A stretch of 64,000 nucleotides of DNA from CAADGU01 sp964467705 (GCA_964467705.1 CAYXUZ010000002.1:47330-111329), one strand, 5' to 3'. Positions 41,051-50,440 are shown, counted from the first letter of the stretch. The notes: a model not told the origin generated them from the sequence alone. A program made the numbers and translations.

Positions 41051-42164
41051 GATGTGTCAGACGGATTTTATAGCGAAGTAGAAAATCGCTGCTGATGACC
41101 ATGAACAGGACAATGCCTTGCAACAAGCTGGACAGGCCGGCCGGTTGAATTTCCCGTCCGGCGACAATCAGTGCGCCAAACAGGATGGAAACGGGAATGA
41201 CGGCAATCGGGTTCAGTTTGGCTAACCAGGCGATGATGATGCCAGTGAAGCCATATCCAGGTGAAATACGCTCTTGCAGGCGATGAACTACGCCGGTAAC
41301 TTCCGACATACCGGCTAATCCGGCCAGCGCCCCAGAGAACATCATCACCAGGATGATGTTACGGCTGATGTTGATGCCCGCATAACGGGCCGCTTCTTTG
41401 TTATCGCCGGTCAGTTTAATCTCATACCCCCACCGGCTACGTTCCAAAATCCACCAGACAACAATGGCGGCCAGGACGGCAAAGAGGATGCCCAAATGCA
41501 GCGTCATGCCCGACAGGCTGGGGTATTCGCGGGCGTAATCGGTGAGGCGGGGCAGCCAGGCGGCCTTGATGAAGGTGGGCGTCATCTGGAAACCGGCGTC
41601 GCTCCAGGCGTTAAATATCCAGAAGTTGTTCCACAGGATGGCAATGTAGTTGAGCATGAGGGTGGTGATGATCTCGTTGACGGCGAAACGTGCTTTGAGA
41701 AGGCCGGGAATGAAACCCCACAACGCACCGCCAATCATACCCATAAGCATCATCAAGGGGATGGTTGTCCAGCGGGAGGCGTCTTCGCTGACCAGGGGGA
41801 CGAGGACGACCAGGCTGGCAAAAAATGCGCCCATGTAAAACTGCCCTTCTGCGCCAATGTTCCACAATTTCATTTTGAAGGCGACGGTGCAGCCTAAACC
41901 GATCAGAATGAGCGGGGTGGCTTTGACCAGGGTGTCGGAAATGACGGCCCAACTGCCGAAGGTGGCGTTGAAAAAGAAACGTAGCACAACCAGGGGTTGC
42001 CCGCCGATCAGTTTCAGGATGACACCGGCGATGAGGAAGGCAATAATGACCGAACCGATGGAAGTGGCGGCAGGCAGCCAGCGGGGGATGTCTTCGATAC
42101 GTTTTTCAATGGAAAGGGAGTAGGGGAGAGAAAACTTGCGCTTCCTGGTATGGGTAGTTGTCAT
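41043..42164 (-). CDS. BMP-type ABC importer, permease 1
   Basis: 373 residues, about ten membrane segments. The family marker KLWNIGAEGQFYMGAFFASL is the counterpart of NLGVEGMMLMG in permease 2, matching YufP/NupP. TGDNKEAARYAGINISRNI is the cytoplasmic EAA-like loop contacting the ATPase. The last codons (RS-stop) are inside a palindromic repeat. Confidence 0.9.
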   Translation of the reverse strand: MTTTHTRKRKFSLPYSLSIEKRIEDIPRWLPAATSIGSVIIAFLIAGVILKLIGGQPLVVLRFFFNATFGSWAVISDTLVKATPLILIGLGCTVAFKMKLWNIGAEGQFYMGAFFASLVVLVPLVSEDASRWTTIPLMMLMGMIGGALWGFIPGLLKARFAVNEIITTLMLNYIAILWNNFWIFNAWSDAGFQMTPTFIKAAWLPRLTDYAREYPSLSGMTLHLGILFAVLAAIVVWWILERSRWGYEIKLTGDNKEAARYAGINISRNIILVMMFSGALAGLAGMSEVTGVVHRLQERISPGYGFTGIIIAWLAKLNPIAVIPVSILFGALIVAGREIQPAGLSSLLQGIVLFMVISSDFLLRYKIRLTHRS

Positions 42165-42181
42165 ACGATTCCCTCCTACTA

Positions 42182-43759
42182 TCAGTTCGTAGTAGGCGAT
42201 TCATCGCCTTTTGACGGCGATGAATCGCCTATTACAAACGAGTGGTGTGCGTCGCCACCCGTCATCATCATGCCAATCTGGTTCACATCGGCCGTATCCG
42301 CGTCCATGATGCCCATAATACGCCCTTCAGAGATGACGGCAATGCGGTCGCTGAGGGCGAACAATTCTTCCAGTTCTTCGGAGATGAGCAACACGGCCGT
42401 GCCCGCCTTCCTTTGCTCCAACAACAACGTCTGAATCGCCTCAATCGCGCCCACATCTAGACCACGTGTGGGCTGCACGGCCACCATCAATTGGGGTTGG
42501 GCAGAGATTTCCCGTGCCAGAATCACCTTTTGCAAATTGCCGCCGGACAGTTTGCGGGCTAACGTGTCTACGCTGGGGGCCAGAATGGCGTAGGCGTTTT
42601 TGAGCTTTTCGGCCGTGTCATGGGCGATGGTGTAGTTGATGCGCCAGCCCTGGCTGATGGGCGTCTGGCGGTAGCTTTTCATGATGGTGTTGTCGGTGAT
42701 GGTTAGATTGGGGGCGCTGCCAACGTGGGTACGGTCTTCGGGGATGTGAGCCACACCCTGGCGAATGGCGGCGATAGGCGGGCGGTTGCCCAATTCTTCG
42801 CCGTGAATGGTGATGTGGCCGGTACACGGCCGTAGCCCCGTAATCACCTCCGCCAATTCACTCTGCCCATTACCGGCTACCCCGGCAACACCCAAAATTT
42901 CGCCGCTGCGCACCTCCAGTGAAACGCCGCGCAAAGCAGGCAGCCCTTTATCATTTTCGGCGTAGACATCCCGCAAAGCCAGTACCACTTCACCCGGTTT
43001 CTGCGCTTCCTTTTGTACGGAGAAGATGATGCCGCGCCCCACCATCAATTGCGCCAGCTTTTCGCGGGTCATGCCTTCAATGCTTTGCCCTTCGGCCGTC
43101 ACTTCGCCTTTGCGTAAAACGGTGATACGGTCGGCAACGGCCGTGACCTCATGCAACTTATGGCTGATAAAAATAATAGATTTCCCTTGCGCGGTCATAG
43201 CCCGCATGGTGTGCATGAATTCCTCAATTTCGGCGGGGGCGAGTACGGCCGTAGGTTCATCCAAAATCAAAATACTGGCCCCCCGATACAGTGTCTTCAA
43301 AATCTCCACCCGCTGCTGTTCCCCTACCGATAGCTGCCATATTTTGGCGCGTGGGTCTACCCGCAGCCCATACTGCTCTTGCAGGGCGACAATCTCCTCA
43401 TCAAACCGCTTCAAGTTCAGCCGGAAACGAGGCCGATTCAGCCCCAGCAAAATGTTTTCCGTCACCGTCAGCGTCGGCGCCAGCATAAAATGTTGATGCA
43501 CCATGCCAATGCCTCTGGCAATGGCATCTTTAGGCGAATAAAACGTAACCGGCTCCCCGTAGATTTTGATCATCCCCTCTGTTGGTTTATACAGTCCAGA
43601 CAGCACATTCATCAATGTGCTTTTGCCTGCCCCATTTTCACCCAACAAGGCATGAATCTCTCCCGGCCTCAAGGTCATATTGACCCGATTGTTCGCTAAC
43701 ACCCCGGGGAAACGAACCACGATATTTTCCATTTCCACGGCGTAGGGCGTCTCTGACAT
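42182..43759 (-). CDS. BMP-type ABC importer, double ATPase subunit
   Basis: 525 residues with two ABC domains. The first has Walker A GENGAGKST, signature LSVGEQQRVE and Walker B ILILDEPTAVL. The second has a degenerate P-loop (GVAGNGQSEL) and signature LSGGNLQKVI, typical of sugar/nucleoside RbsA/YufO subunits. The 19-residue C-terminal tail after DAHH (about SFVIGDSSPSKGDESPTTN) is encoded entirely by the palindromic repeat at 42185-42239, so it is probably an accretion and not functional. Confidence 0.93.
   Translation of the reverse strand: MSETPYAVEMENIVVRFPGVLANNRVNMTLRPGEIHALLGENGAGKSTLMNVLSGLYKPTEGMIKIYGEPVTFYSPKDAIARGIGMVHQHFMLAPTLTVTENILLGLNRPRFRLNLKRFDEEIVALQEQYGLRVDPRAKIWQLSVGEQQRVEILKTLYRGASILILDEPTAVLAPAEIEEFMHTMRAMTAQGKSIIFISHKLHEVTAVADRITVLRKGEVTAEGQSIEGMTREKLAQLMVGRGIIFSVQKEAQKPGEVVLALRDVYAENDKGLPALRGVSLEVRSGEILGVAGVAGNGQSELAEVITGLRPCTGHITIHGEELGNRPPIAAIRQGVAHIPEDRTHVGSAPNLTITDNTIMKSYRQTPISQGWRINYTIAHDTAEKLKNAYAILAPSVDTLARKLSGGNLQKVILAREISAQPQLMVAVQPTRGLDVGAIEAIQTLLLEQRKAGTAVLLISEELEELFALSDRIAVISEGRIMGIMDADTADVNQIGMMMTGGDAHHSFVIGDSSPSKGDESPTTN
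42185..42239. repeat. Palindromic repeat GTTCGTA-TAGGCGAT, copy 2
   Basis: Arms 42185-42208 and 42216-42239, 7-nt loop; near-identical to 40996-41050. It is translated as the C-terminal tail of the ABC ATPase. Confidence 0.85.
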
Positions 43760-43786
43760 GATTTTTTTCGAGGTAATCGGTTATCA

Positions 43787-43826
43787 GTAATCGGTAATCG
43801 GTGCGCAAAGACCGATTACCGATTAC
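43787..43826. repeat. Palindromic word repeat (GTAATCGGTAATCGGT)
   Basis: Perfect 16-bp arms (43787-43802, 43811-43826) around GCGCAAAG, flanked by further TAATCGG and CCGATTAC words (43772-43842). It lies between the BMP lipoprotein and ATPase genes; the BMP stop codon (43840-43842) is at its edge. The same words occur near 47600, 48700, 51590 and 62100. Confidence 0.85.
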
Positions 43827-43839
43827 CGTTTACCGATTA

Positions 43840-45135
43840 CTACTCAAGTTCCGGCAATTCGGCCGTCACATTTTCATTCCACCAGTACATGCAAGTTTTA
43901 CACTCGCTACCAAATTGAGAAAAGCCATCCAGATCAAGCTGTTCCAGCTTTTCGCCTTCGGCCAACACCACATTTCCCTGATTGTCGGTAATAGGCCCGG
44001 CAAACACATCAAAGCGAGTAAATTCCCCGGCCAGCATTTTCGCCAGCGTGTCCCGGATCAGTTGCAAATCGGCTTCGGGCAGTTCGGCCACACCCGGCAT
44101 GAGAGTCTCGCCTTCCATGAAGCCGAGCAGCCCCATCGCGCCAGAGTCAGCGTCAAAGTATTCCCAACCGCCCACCCAGGTACCGGCTTTAGATTCTTCT
44201 ACGATACGGGCGTACACCGGCCCCCAGTTCCAGTACATGGAGGTCAGGCAGCGGGGATTGGTGCAATTTTCTTTGTAGTCGTAGGTGATGCCCCATTTGC
44301 CTTCGGGGGCGGCATCGGCCGGAGCCGGGGTGTCCGCGCCAGTCATCACCACCTGAACGCCGCTGTCAAACAGGGATGAGGCGGCCTCTTTTTCCACGAT
44401 AGGGTCATGCCAGGTGAAAATCCAGCGCACATCCATCGTACATTCCGGGCAGGTTTCCTGCACGCCGAGGGCAAAGGCATTACCCAGGCGCAGTTCTTCG
44501 GGGATGGGGAAGGTGGCGATGTAACCCAGGCGGGGGTTGCCATCCATTTTGGCGCGGGAACCGGCGAGCATCCCGGCCAGATATTTCATATCTTCCATAG
44601 CCCCAAACAGGTTTCCAAAGTTATCTTCATTGGATTTGAAGCCGCTGATGTGAATGATGTCGGTGTTGGGGAATTCACCGGCCACAATTTCGGAGGCGTC
44701 CATGAAGCCAAAGGAGGTGGTGAAGATGGTGTTGAAGCCTTTGCGGGCCAGGGAGCGGATAACTTGTTCGGCATCTGCGCCTTCGGCGACGTTCTCAACA
44801 TAGGCGGTGTGAACGCCTTCTACACTTTCTTCCACATATTGCCGACCCACATCGTGCGCCTGCGTCCAACCACCATCATCATGGGGGCCAACATAGACGA
44901 AAGCGACATTATGGCAGCCTTCGATGATGGAGGGTATCTGGTATGCGCCTTCCGCTTCGGTGGCGGAGGTAGCTTTACAATCTACAGCGGCCGTTTCTTC
45001 TGTTTCGGTTTCTGCTTCGGCGCTGGTCTCGGTTTCGGTGTCACTTTCTGTTTCTGTGCCGCTGCCGGAACAGGCTGCGGCCAGCATCAGAATGAGCAAA
45101 AGCACAAAAAGTTTCCACAGGGTTTTTTGTTTCAT
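43840..45135 (-). CDS. BMP-family substrate-binding lipoprotein
   Basis: 431 residues. The signal peptide has lipobox LAAAC (Cys22), followed by an acidic Glu/Thr-rich linker of about 30 residues. The BMP (PnrA/TmpC-like) domain has VAFVYVGPHDDGGWTQAHDV at the start, NTIFTTSFGFMDA and DIIHISGFKSN in the middle, and GWEYFDADSGAMGLLGF later. Known members bind purine nucleosides; some bind sugars. It is the first gene of a complete importer (binding protein, ATPase, two permeases) with AGAGGAG before its ATG. Confidence 0.92.
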   Translation of the reverse strand: MKQKTLWKLFVLLLILMLAAACSGSGTETESDTETETSAEAETETEETAAVDCKATSATEAEGAYQIPSIIEGCHNVAFVYVGPHDDGGWTQAHDVGRQYVEESVEGVHTAYVENVAEGADAEQVIRSLARKGFNTIFTTSFGFMDASEIVAGEFPNTDIIHISGFKSNEDNFGNLFGAMEDMKYLAGMLAGSRAKMDGNPRLGYIATFPIPEELRLGNAFALGVQETCPECTMDVRWIFTWHDPIVEKEAASSLFDSGVQVVMTGADTPAPADAAPEGKWGITYDYKENCTNPRCLTSMYWNWGPVYARIVEESKAGTWVGGWEYFDADSGAMGLLGFMEGETLMPGVAELPEADLQLIRDTLAKMLAGEFTRFDVFAGPITDNQGNVVLAEGEKLEQLDLDGFSQFGSECKTCMYWWNENVTAELPELE

Positions 45136-45251
45136 CGTAATTATTCTCCTCTTGTCAAAGTATTGAAAATGGGGTTTTGAAATTGGGATGGACTGTTGAT
45201 TGAATGAACCACCTCCTTCATTTCACGAATAACTGCTTACGGACAACGGGA

Positions 45252-46508
45252 TCATACCACATCCTGGCGGGAGGAGGGATTGTGAGAACTGCCCAACGGC
45301 CGTCCCGCCTGCTGCTCAATAATGTGTAATTCTTGCTGGTACACGGCCGTTTGTTGTTCCTGCCCCGCCTCTTGTGCCAGCCGCACCGCCTGCTCCATAT
45401 CCTGGTATGCCAGGTCATACCGGCTCTGGCGGCGGTAGGCTAGGCTGCGCTGATGGTAGAGGTACGCCTGGTAGTTCTGGTAATCCCGGCGGCCAAAATC
45501 GTCGGCAGGCCGATTGTTTAACACCGTAATCCCCTGGCTGAAATGGGCGACGGCCGTCGGGTATTGATTTCGCTCCAGTGCATATTCCCCCAAGATGCGC
45601 CAGGCGGCCGCCTCCTGCCGGGGGTTCTGAATGCCCACCTGGAGCGCCTTTTCGGCGTTTGCCTTACTTTTAGCGGAAATATGATTGTTCTTACCGGCCT
45701 GCAAGGCGGCCAATAGTGCCAGGGCGTCGCCATCATCAGCATGAGTTTGCAGGTATTGTTGTAACTCGTAGGTGGCTTTGTGTGCGGCCCCACCGCGCCG
45801 CAACCCATCAATGACCGGCATGATCAATTGCCGGTCATCTGGATTTTGGGCGGCCTGCTGCGCCAGCGACTCAAAGGCGGCTTGTTCGTCCACCGTTTCA
45901 AAACCGGCCACTTCAAACCAGCCAGCCCGGTCGGCGCGGTAGAAGATAATGAGCGAAACGATGTGGAGCACGGCCGTGATCCCACTCAATACCGGCGTCG
46001 CCGAAAAGTCATAAATGATGCGCCAGTCGCTGATCGTGGGCACAAAAATGGTAAAAATCGGGTAATAGACGAGCGCAAAGTACAACTGAAACCGAAACGC
46101 CCGTAGCCCAAAGTAGCGAAAACTGCTCGCCCGATGATGGCGAAATGCCAGCCATATGCCCACGCCAAACAGCAAAGTGCCCAACGTTCCGGCAATAGCG
46201 ATAAACCAATTTTCAGCGGGCGTAAAATTCCCGACTGGCACCACATACCCCCAAAAACCGCCGTAGCCAAAATCCACAATCTGCCCGCCTACCAGCCATG
46301 TCGCCAGCGCATGGCACAACTCGTGGAACGCCACCGACGGTGGTACCGCCACAAAAAACGAAGCCTGATCCGCCAACCCCTTTTTGGCTCTGGAGAGCGG
46401 CTCCTGTTTCAGCTCACCCCACTGGCGTACAATCTGCCACACAACCTGCGCCCCGCGGAAGAGGTAGAGTAGCGCAAAGAAGTTAAATAGTAGAAAAATG
46501 GGATCCAT
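45252..46508 (-). CDS. M50-like membrane metalloprotease fused to TPR domain
   Basis: 418 residues. The N-terminal half (about 1-215) has five to six hydrophobic segments and a zinc motif HELCHALATWL (HExxH, about residue 62) in a membrane helix, as in site-2-type proteases. The expected NxxPxPxLDG second motif of classic S2P is not obvious, so it is a divergent M50 relative. The C-terminal half (about 225-400) is soluble and helical with TPR-like repeats (AAAWRILGEYALERNQYPTA, YLYHQRSLAYRRQSRYDLA). The TPR part could recruit a substrate for intramembrane cleavage. No sigma/anti-sigma pair is adjacent. Confidence 0.7.
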   Translation of the reverse strand: MDPIFLLFNFFALLYLFRGAQVVWQIVRQWGELKQEPLSRAKKGLADQASFFVAVPPSVAFHELCHALATWLVGGQIVDFGYGGFWGYVVPVGNFTPAENWFIAIAGTLGTLLFGVGIWLAFRHHRASSFRYFGLRAFRFQLYFALVYYPIFTIFVPTISDWRIIYDFSATPVLSGITAVLHIVSLIIFYRADRAGWFEVAGFETVDEQAAFESLAQQAAQNPDDRQLIMPVIDGLRRGGAAHKATYELQQYLQTHADDGDALALLAALQAGKNNHISAKSKANAEKALQVGIQNPRQEAAAWRILGEYALERNQYPTAVAHFSQGITVLNNRPADDFGRRDYQNYQAYLYHQRSLAYRRQSRYDLAYQDMEQAVRLAQEAGQEQQTAVYQQELHIIEQQAGRPLGSSHNPSSRQDVV

Positions 46509-46517
46509 TTGTTTTGA

Positions 46518-46583
46518 AGTGAGCAGTGAGCGGTAAGCAGTGGAGGGTCTTACCGCTCACTGCCTACTGCTCACTGCTCACTG
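46518..46583. repeat. Palindromic word repeat (GTGAGCAGTGAGC / GCTCACTGCCTACTGCTCAC)
   Basis: Same family as 13200-13279. Its right part is translated as the last residues (SVSSEQ) and stop of the carbamate kinase gene. Confidence 0.85.
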
Positions 46584-47526
46584 ATTCGACCCAGGTGCCC
46601 GTTTCCCGCTTCAAAGCGCGGGCAATGTTGGACGGGTTAGTGATCAGGGCCGCTTTGCCGCCGCCGTCCAAATAAGACAACACGGCTTCAATTTTAGGTT
46701 TCATGCTGCCAGGTGGGAAGTGATTTTCCTCCATATATTGGCGCAGTTCGGCAGGCGTCACGTGGTCTAAATTGCGCTGTTGAGGAGTGTTGAAATGCAC
46801 GGCCACCTGCTCCACGCCGGTGGAGATGAGAAAGAGGTCTACCTGTAACTGCTTTGCCAGCAGCGCACTGGCGCGATCCTTGTCAATGACGGCAAAAACG
46901 CCACTGAGTTCACGCAGTTCACCACGTGGATTATGCACCACCGGAATACCGCCACCACCCACCGCAATCACCACTGAGCCGGATTGCAGCAACCGACTGA
47001 TGGCGTCTTCTTCAATAATTTGCAGCGGTTGGGGCGATGCCACCACCCGCCGCCAGCCGCGCCCGGCGTCTTCCACCACCTGCCAGCCTTCGGCTTCAAA
47101 TTTACGGCCGTCGTCCTCACTCATAAAGCTGCCGATAGGTTTGGTGGGATGGGCAAAGGCGGGGTCGTCCCGGTCTACCAATACTTGCGTGACCACGGAG
47201 ACAACCGGGCGGCGCATCCCCCGGCTGTGCAGTTCGTTGCGCAACGCCTGTTGCAACATGTAGCCTATCGCGCCTTGCGTATCGGCGACGATGAGGTCAA
47301 GCGGGGTGGTATGAACTTCATGCGCAGCCAGTTCGTTGCGGCGCAGGATGTAGCCCACCTGCGGCCCGTTGCCGTGTGTGATAATGAGCCGCCAGCCATC
47401 TTCCACCATATCGGCCAGGTGACGGCACGTTTCACGCACGGCGTCCCATTGGTGAGGTACGTCGGGCTGTTTATTATCGGTGATGAGAGAATTGCCGCCG
47501 ATGGCGACGAGTGCGGTTCGGGACAT
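46564..47526 (-). CDS. arcC: Carbamate kinase
   Basis: 320 residues, the usual length. The amino-acid-kinase fold starts ALVAIGGNSLI, then IITHGNGPQVGYIL, AVGGGGIPVV and AVIDKDRASALLA, all carbamate-kinase signatures. It makes ATP from carbamoyl phosphate in arginine, agmatine or purine/allantoin fermentation. No arginine deiminase or carbamoyltransferase is adjacent; a link to nucleoside import by the nearby ABC operon (purine breakdown) is conceivable but inferred. The last six codons are within a palindromic repeat. Confidence 0.95.
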   Translation of the reverse strand: MSRTALVAIGGNSLITDNKQPDVPHQWDAVRETCRHLADMVEDGWRLIITHGNGPQVGYILRRNELAAHEVHTTPLDLIVADTQGAIGYMLQQALRNELHSRGMRRPVVSVVTQVLVDRDDPAFAHPTKPIGSFMSEDDGRKFEAEGWQVVEDAGRGWRRVVASPQPLQIIEEDAISRLLQSGSVVIAVGGGGIPVVHNPRGELRELSGVFAVIDKDRASALLAKQLQVDLFLISTGVEQVAVHFNTPQQRNLDHVTPAELRQYMEENHFPPGSMKPKIEAVLSYLDGGGKAALITNPSNIARALKRETGTWVESVSSEQ

Positions 47527-47603
47527 AAGCCTCCGGGGAGTGTATGAGTGATTGAGTGTTCAGGTGTTCAAGTGTTCAAGTGGGTCGGATTATGGATAAC
47601 CGA

Positions 47604-48599
47604 TTACGGATTACCGATTTCGGCCCACCGGGCCAGCAACTCGGCTTCACGTTCGGGTTTCATGCCGTTGCGCCATTGGTAGTCGGGGGCACGGCCGTCC
47701 GCCCAGTCCAGTGTGTCGCGGATGGTGGTGGGCAACGGCCGTGTCACCAACCCCGCACCAATCGCTTTCTGGCAGTTCACCGTGTCATACCCGGCAAAAG
47801 CGGCCGGTACCCACAGCGGCATTTCCGTGTATGCGCCCACTTCGTTGGCTTCCAAAAATTCGTCATTGACCCAGGTGAAGGTGGCATCGCTGCCGCTCAC
47901 TTCTTTGCAGGTGTGCAAAAGCTGGCTCATGGTGATCGGTTCGTTGGGGCCGGTGACGTTGTAGGGGCCGCTCAGCCGTTTTTCGGTGGCCTGCACCGTC
48001 CAGGCGGCAATATCGCGCACATCAATGAATTGCACAAATGAATGGGGGTCGCCAGGCGACAACACTTCGCCCCCCTGCGCCACCCGGCACGGCCAGTAAG
48101 TGAAACGGTCGGACAAATCATGCGGCCCCACAATCAGACCGGCGCGCACGTTGAGGGCACGGCCGTGCATCACTTCCGTTGCCGCTTTTTCACACAGCAC
48201 TTTGAGGGGGCCATAGGTGTCCCCATCCACCGTCTCTACCGTCTCGTCCTCCATCGTGCCCAGTGGCCCGTTTTCATCCATGTTCGCGATGGAAGGGTCG
48301 GAATAGACGGAAATGGAGGAGATGAAGGTGTAGAGCTCCACCCGGTCGGCCAACAAGGTGGCCGCATCCCGCACCAGCCGGGGCACGTAACCACAGGTAT
48401 CAATGACGGCGTCCCAGCTACGGCCGTGCAGCACTCCTAGCCCTCCATCCCGATTTCCTACCAGCGTTTCCAGGTTGGTATACAGGCCGGGGTTACTCTG
48501 CCCCCGGTTAAACAGCGTCACCTCATGCCCGGCCGCCAACGCCGCCTCCACAATTGCCCGCCCTAAAAAGCGCGTCCCGCCGATGATCAGTAGTTTCAT
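47604..48599 (-). CDS. NAD-dependent epimerase/dehydratase (SDR, CSP41-like)
   Basis: 331 residues. The nucleotide-binding start is LLIIGGTRFLGRAIVEAAL with NRGQS at strand two, a pattern of atypical/extended SDRs related to plastid CSP41 and isoflavone-reductase-like proteins. ELYTFISSISVYSD is the serine strand. The usual YxxxK tyrosine appears as YGPLK (about residue 152). The C-terminal residues EIGNP and stop come from an ATCGGTAATCC repeat word. Substrate unknown. Confidence 0.85.
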   Translation of the reverse strand: MKLLIIGGTRFLGRAIVEAALAAGHEVTLFNRGQSNPGLYTNLETLVGNRDGGLGVLHGRSWDAVIDTCGYVPRLVRDAATLLADRVELYTFISSISVYSDPSIANMDENGPLGTMEDETVETVDGDTYGPLKVLCEKAATEVMHGRALNVRAGLIVGPHDLSDRFTYWPCRVAQGGEVLSPGDPHSFVQFIDVRDIAAWTVQATEKRLSGPYNVTGPNEPITMSQLLHTCKEVSGSDATFTWVNDEFLEANEVGAYTEMPLWVPAAFAGYDTVNCQKAIGAGLVTRPLPTTIRDTLDWADGRAPDYQWRNGMKPEREAELLARWAEIGNP

Positions 48600-48626
48600 G
48601 TTGCACCTCTTTATTCGTATTCCTTT

Positions 48627-48682
48627 ATCCGTGAACCGTTATCCGTGAACCGTTATCCGTGAACCGTTATCCGTGAGCCGCT
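48627..48682. repeat. Four tandem copies of a 14-bp unit (ATCCGTGAACCGTT)
   Basis: Units at 48627, 48641 and 48655 are identical; the fourth (48669-48682) differs at two bases. GTTACCGATTACCGAT words continue to about 48712. It lies between divergent genes. Confidence 0.9.
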
Positions 48683-48846
48683 ATCCGAAGTCCGGTTACC
48701 GATTACCGATAAGTGGGAAGCATAACAAAGATTAGACCGTTGTCTAGCCTGACGTGTATAATCAGACAATAACATAGCAAGGCATGATGACATCTGATTG
48801 AACACACAAACACGTGATCACCTAAACACTTTTTCAGGAGCAAGAT

Positions 48847-50340
48847 ATGAATCTCAATGTAACACAGGGCAATATTCAAGAGAGTACGGCCGATACCCTC
48901 ATCGTGAATCTGTTTGACGATGTGACCACGCCGGCCGGGGCGACAGGCGCGGTGGACAGCGCCCTCAATGGGGCCATTAGCGAATTGATCGCCAACGGCG
49001 ACCTGACCGGCAAGGCGGGCGAAGTCGGCGTCCTCTATCCACGTGGGGCGATTTCGGCCAAGCGGGTGCTGGTGGTGGGGCTGGGCAAACGGGACAAGTT
49101 TGATCTGGAAGGAGTGCGCAAAGCGGCGGCGGCGGGCGTCAAACGCGCCCGCGACTTAAAGGCGCGGCATGTGGCTACCATTGTGCATGGGGCGGGCATC
49201 GCCGGGCTGGATGCACAGGCAGCGGCGCAGGCCACGGCCGAAGCCTCTCTGCTGGCAACCTACCAATATGACGCGCCCAAACAGCGCGAAGAGACGCCCC
49301 ATGAGATTGAGTCATTGACGATAGTGGAGTTTGATAAGAAGAAGGTGAAGGAGATCGAAAAAGGGGTGGACACGGCCGTAGCCATTTGTGAAGGTGTCAT
49401 CCTGGCCCGCAACCTGGTCAACCTGCCGCCTAACGTTGTTACTCCCACCAAAATGGCCGAAACCGCCCACATCATCGCCGCCACTCACGGCATGCACATC
49501 ACCGTTGGCGGCCGTAAATGGGCCAGAGAACACGACATGGGCGCATTTCTGGCGGTGGCTCAGGGCGCAGGCGAAAAACCGAAGTTTATCGTCCTGGAAC
49601 ATAATGCCGACCGGGATGACCTGGACACCATCGTCCTGGTGGGCAAGGGCATCACCTTTGATACCGGCGGCATTTCCATTAAACCGGCCGACCGCATGGG
49701 GGATATGAAGTCCGATATGGGCGGCGCAGCGGCCGTGTTGGGGGCGATGAAAGTGGTGGGCGCACTCAACTTGCCCCTGCGCATCATCGGCATTACCCCC
49801 TGCACCGAAAATATGCCCGATGCCAACGCCTACCGCCCGGCGGACATCATCACTGCCAGCAATGGCAAAACCATTGAAATCATCAACACAGACGCCGAAG
49901 GGCGCATGGTGCTGGCCGATGGTCTGGTTTACGCTGCACGTTACAACCCGAAAGCGGTCATTGACCTGGCGACATTGACCGGCGCGTGTGTGGTGGCCTT
50001 AGGGTCGGGCACGGCGGCCGGCATGTTTAGCACCGATGACGGACTGCGTGATAAGCTCCTGGCGGCGGGCACGGCCGTGCATGAGCGTGTCTGGCCGTTG
50101 CCCTTGTTCCCGGAATACCGCAAATCCATTGACTCGGATGTGGCCGATATATTGAACAGCGGCGGCCGTTTTGGCGGCGTGGGTACGTCGGCTATCTTCC
50201 TGAAAGAGTTCACCGATTACCCCTGGGTGCATCTGGATATTGCCGGGATGGCACTGGCGGAAAAAGACAATGGCTACATTCCGCGTGGCGGCACCGGCTT
50301 TGGGGTGCGCCTGCTGGTTGAGTTTTTAAGAAATTGGTAG
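48847..50340 (+). CDS. pepA: Leucyl aminopeptidase (M17)
   Basis: 497 residues. An N-terminal macro-like domain (about 1-165) is followed by the catalytic domain. Metal and active-site segments are present: VGKGITFDTGGISIKPAD (Lys and Asp ligands), MKSDMGGAAAVLGAM, and the family signature NTDAEGRMVLADGL. It is a hexameric cytosolic enzyme removing N-terminal residues in peptide turnover. CAGGAGCAAGAT precedes the ATG. The gene is complete. Confidence 0.96.
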   Translation: MNLNVTQGNIQESTADTLIVNLFDDVTTPAGATGAVDSALNGAISELIANGDLTGKAGEVGVLYPRGAISAKRVLVVGLGKRDKFDLEGVRKAAAAGVKRARDLKARHVATIVHGAGIAGLDAQAAAQATAEASLLATYQYDAPKQREETPHEIESLTIVEFDKKKVKEIEKGVDTAVAICEGVILARNLVNLPPNVVTPTKMAETAHIIAATHGMHITVGGRKWAREHDMGAFLAVAQGAGEKPKFIVLEHNADRDDLDTIVLVGKGITFDTGGISIKPADRMGDMKSDMGGAAAVLGAMKVVGALNLPLRIIGITPCTENMPDANAYRPADIITASNGKTIEIINTDAEGRMVLADGLVYAARYNPKAVIDLATLTGACVVALGSGTAAGMFSTDDGLRDKLLAAGTAVHERVWPLPLFPEYRKSIDSDVADILNSGGRFGGVGTSAIFLKEFTDYPWVHLDIAGMALAEKDNGYIPRGGTGFGVRLLVEFLRNW

Positions 50341-50343
50341 GAA

Positions 50344-50405
50344 GTTGCAGGTTGCAGGTGGCAAGTAGCAGGTGACCTGCCACCTGCAACTTGCTACTTG
50401 CCACC
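50344..50405. repeat. Palindromic word repeat (GGTGGCAAGTAGCA / TGCTACTTGCCACC)
   Basis: Arms 50357-50370 and 50392-50405 pair perfectly; GTTGCAGG / CCTGCAAC words add a second pairing. It starts three bases after the pepA stop. Confidence 0.85.
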
Positions 50406-50430
50406 ACAAATTCATTTTAAGGAGAAAACG

Positions 50431-50440
50431 NNNNNNNNNN
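50431..50440. other. Scaffold gap (10 N) at a gene start
   Basis: AAGGAGAAAACG just before the gap is a ribosome-binding site, so the start codon of the next gene is inside the Ns. Confidence 0.95.

Noticed and set aside
48627..48712. CRISPR array
   Set aside because: The units are 14 bp and directly adjacent with no spacers, and there are no cas genes in the window.
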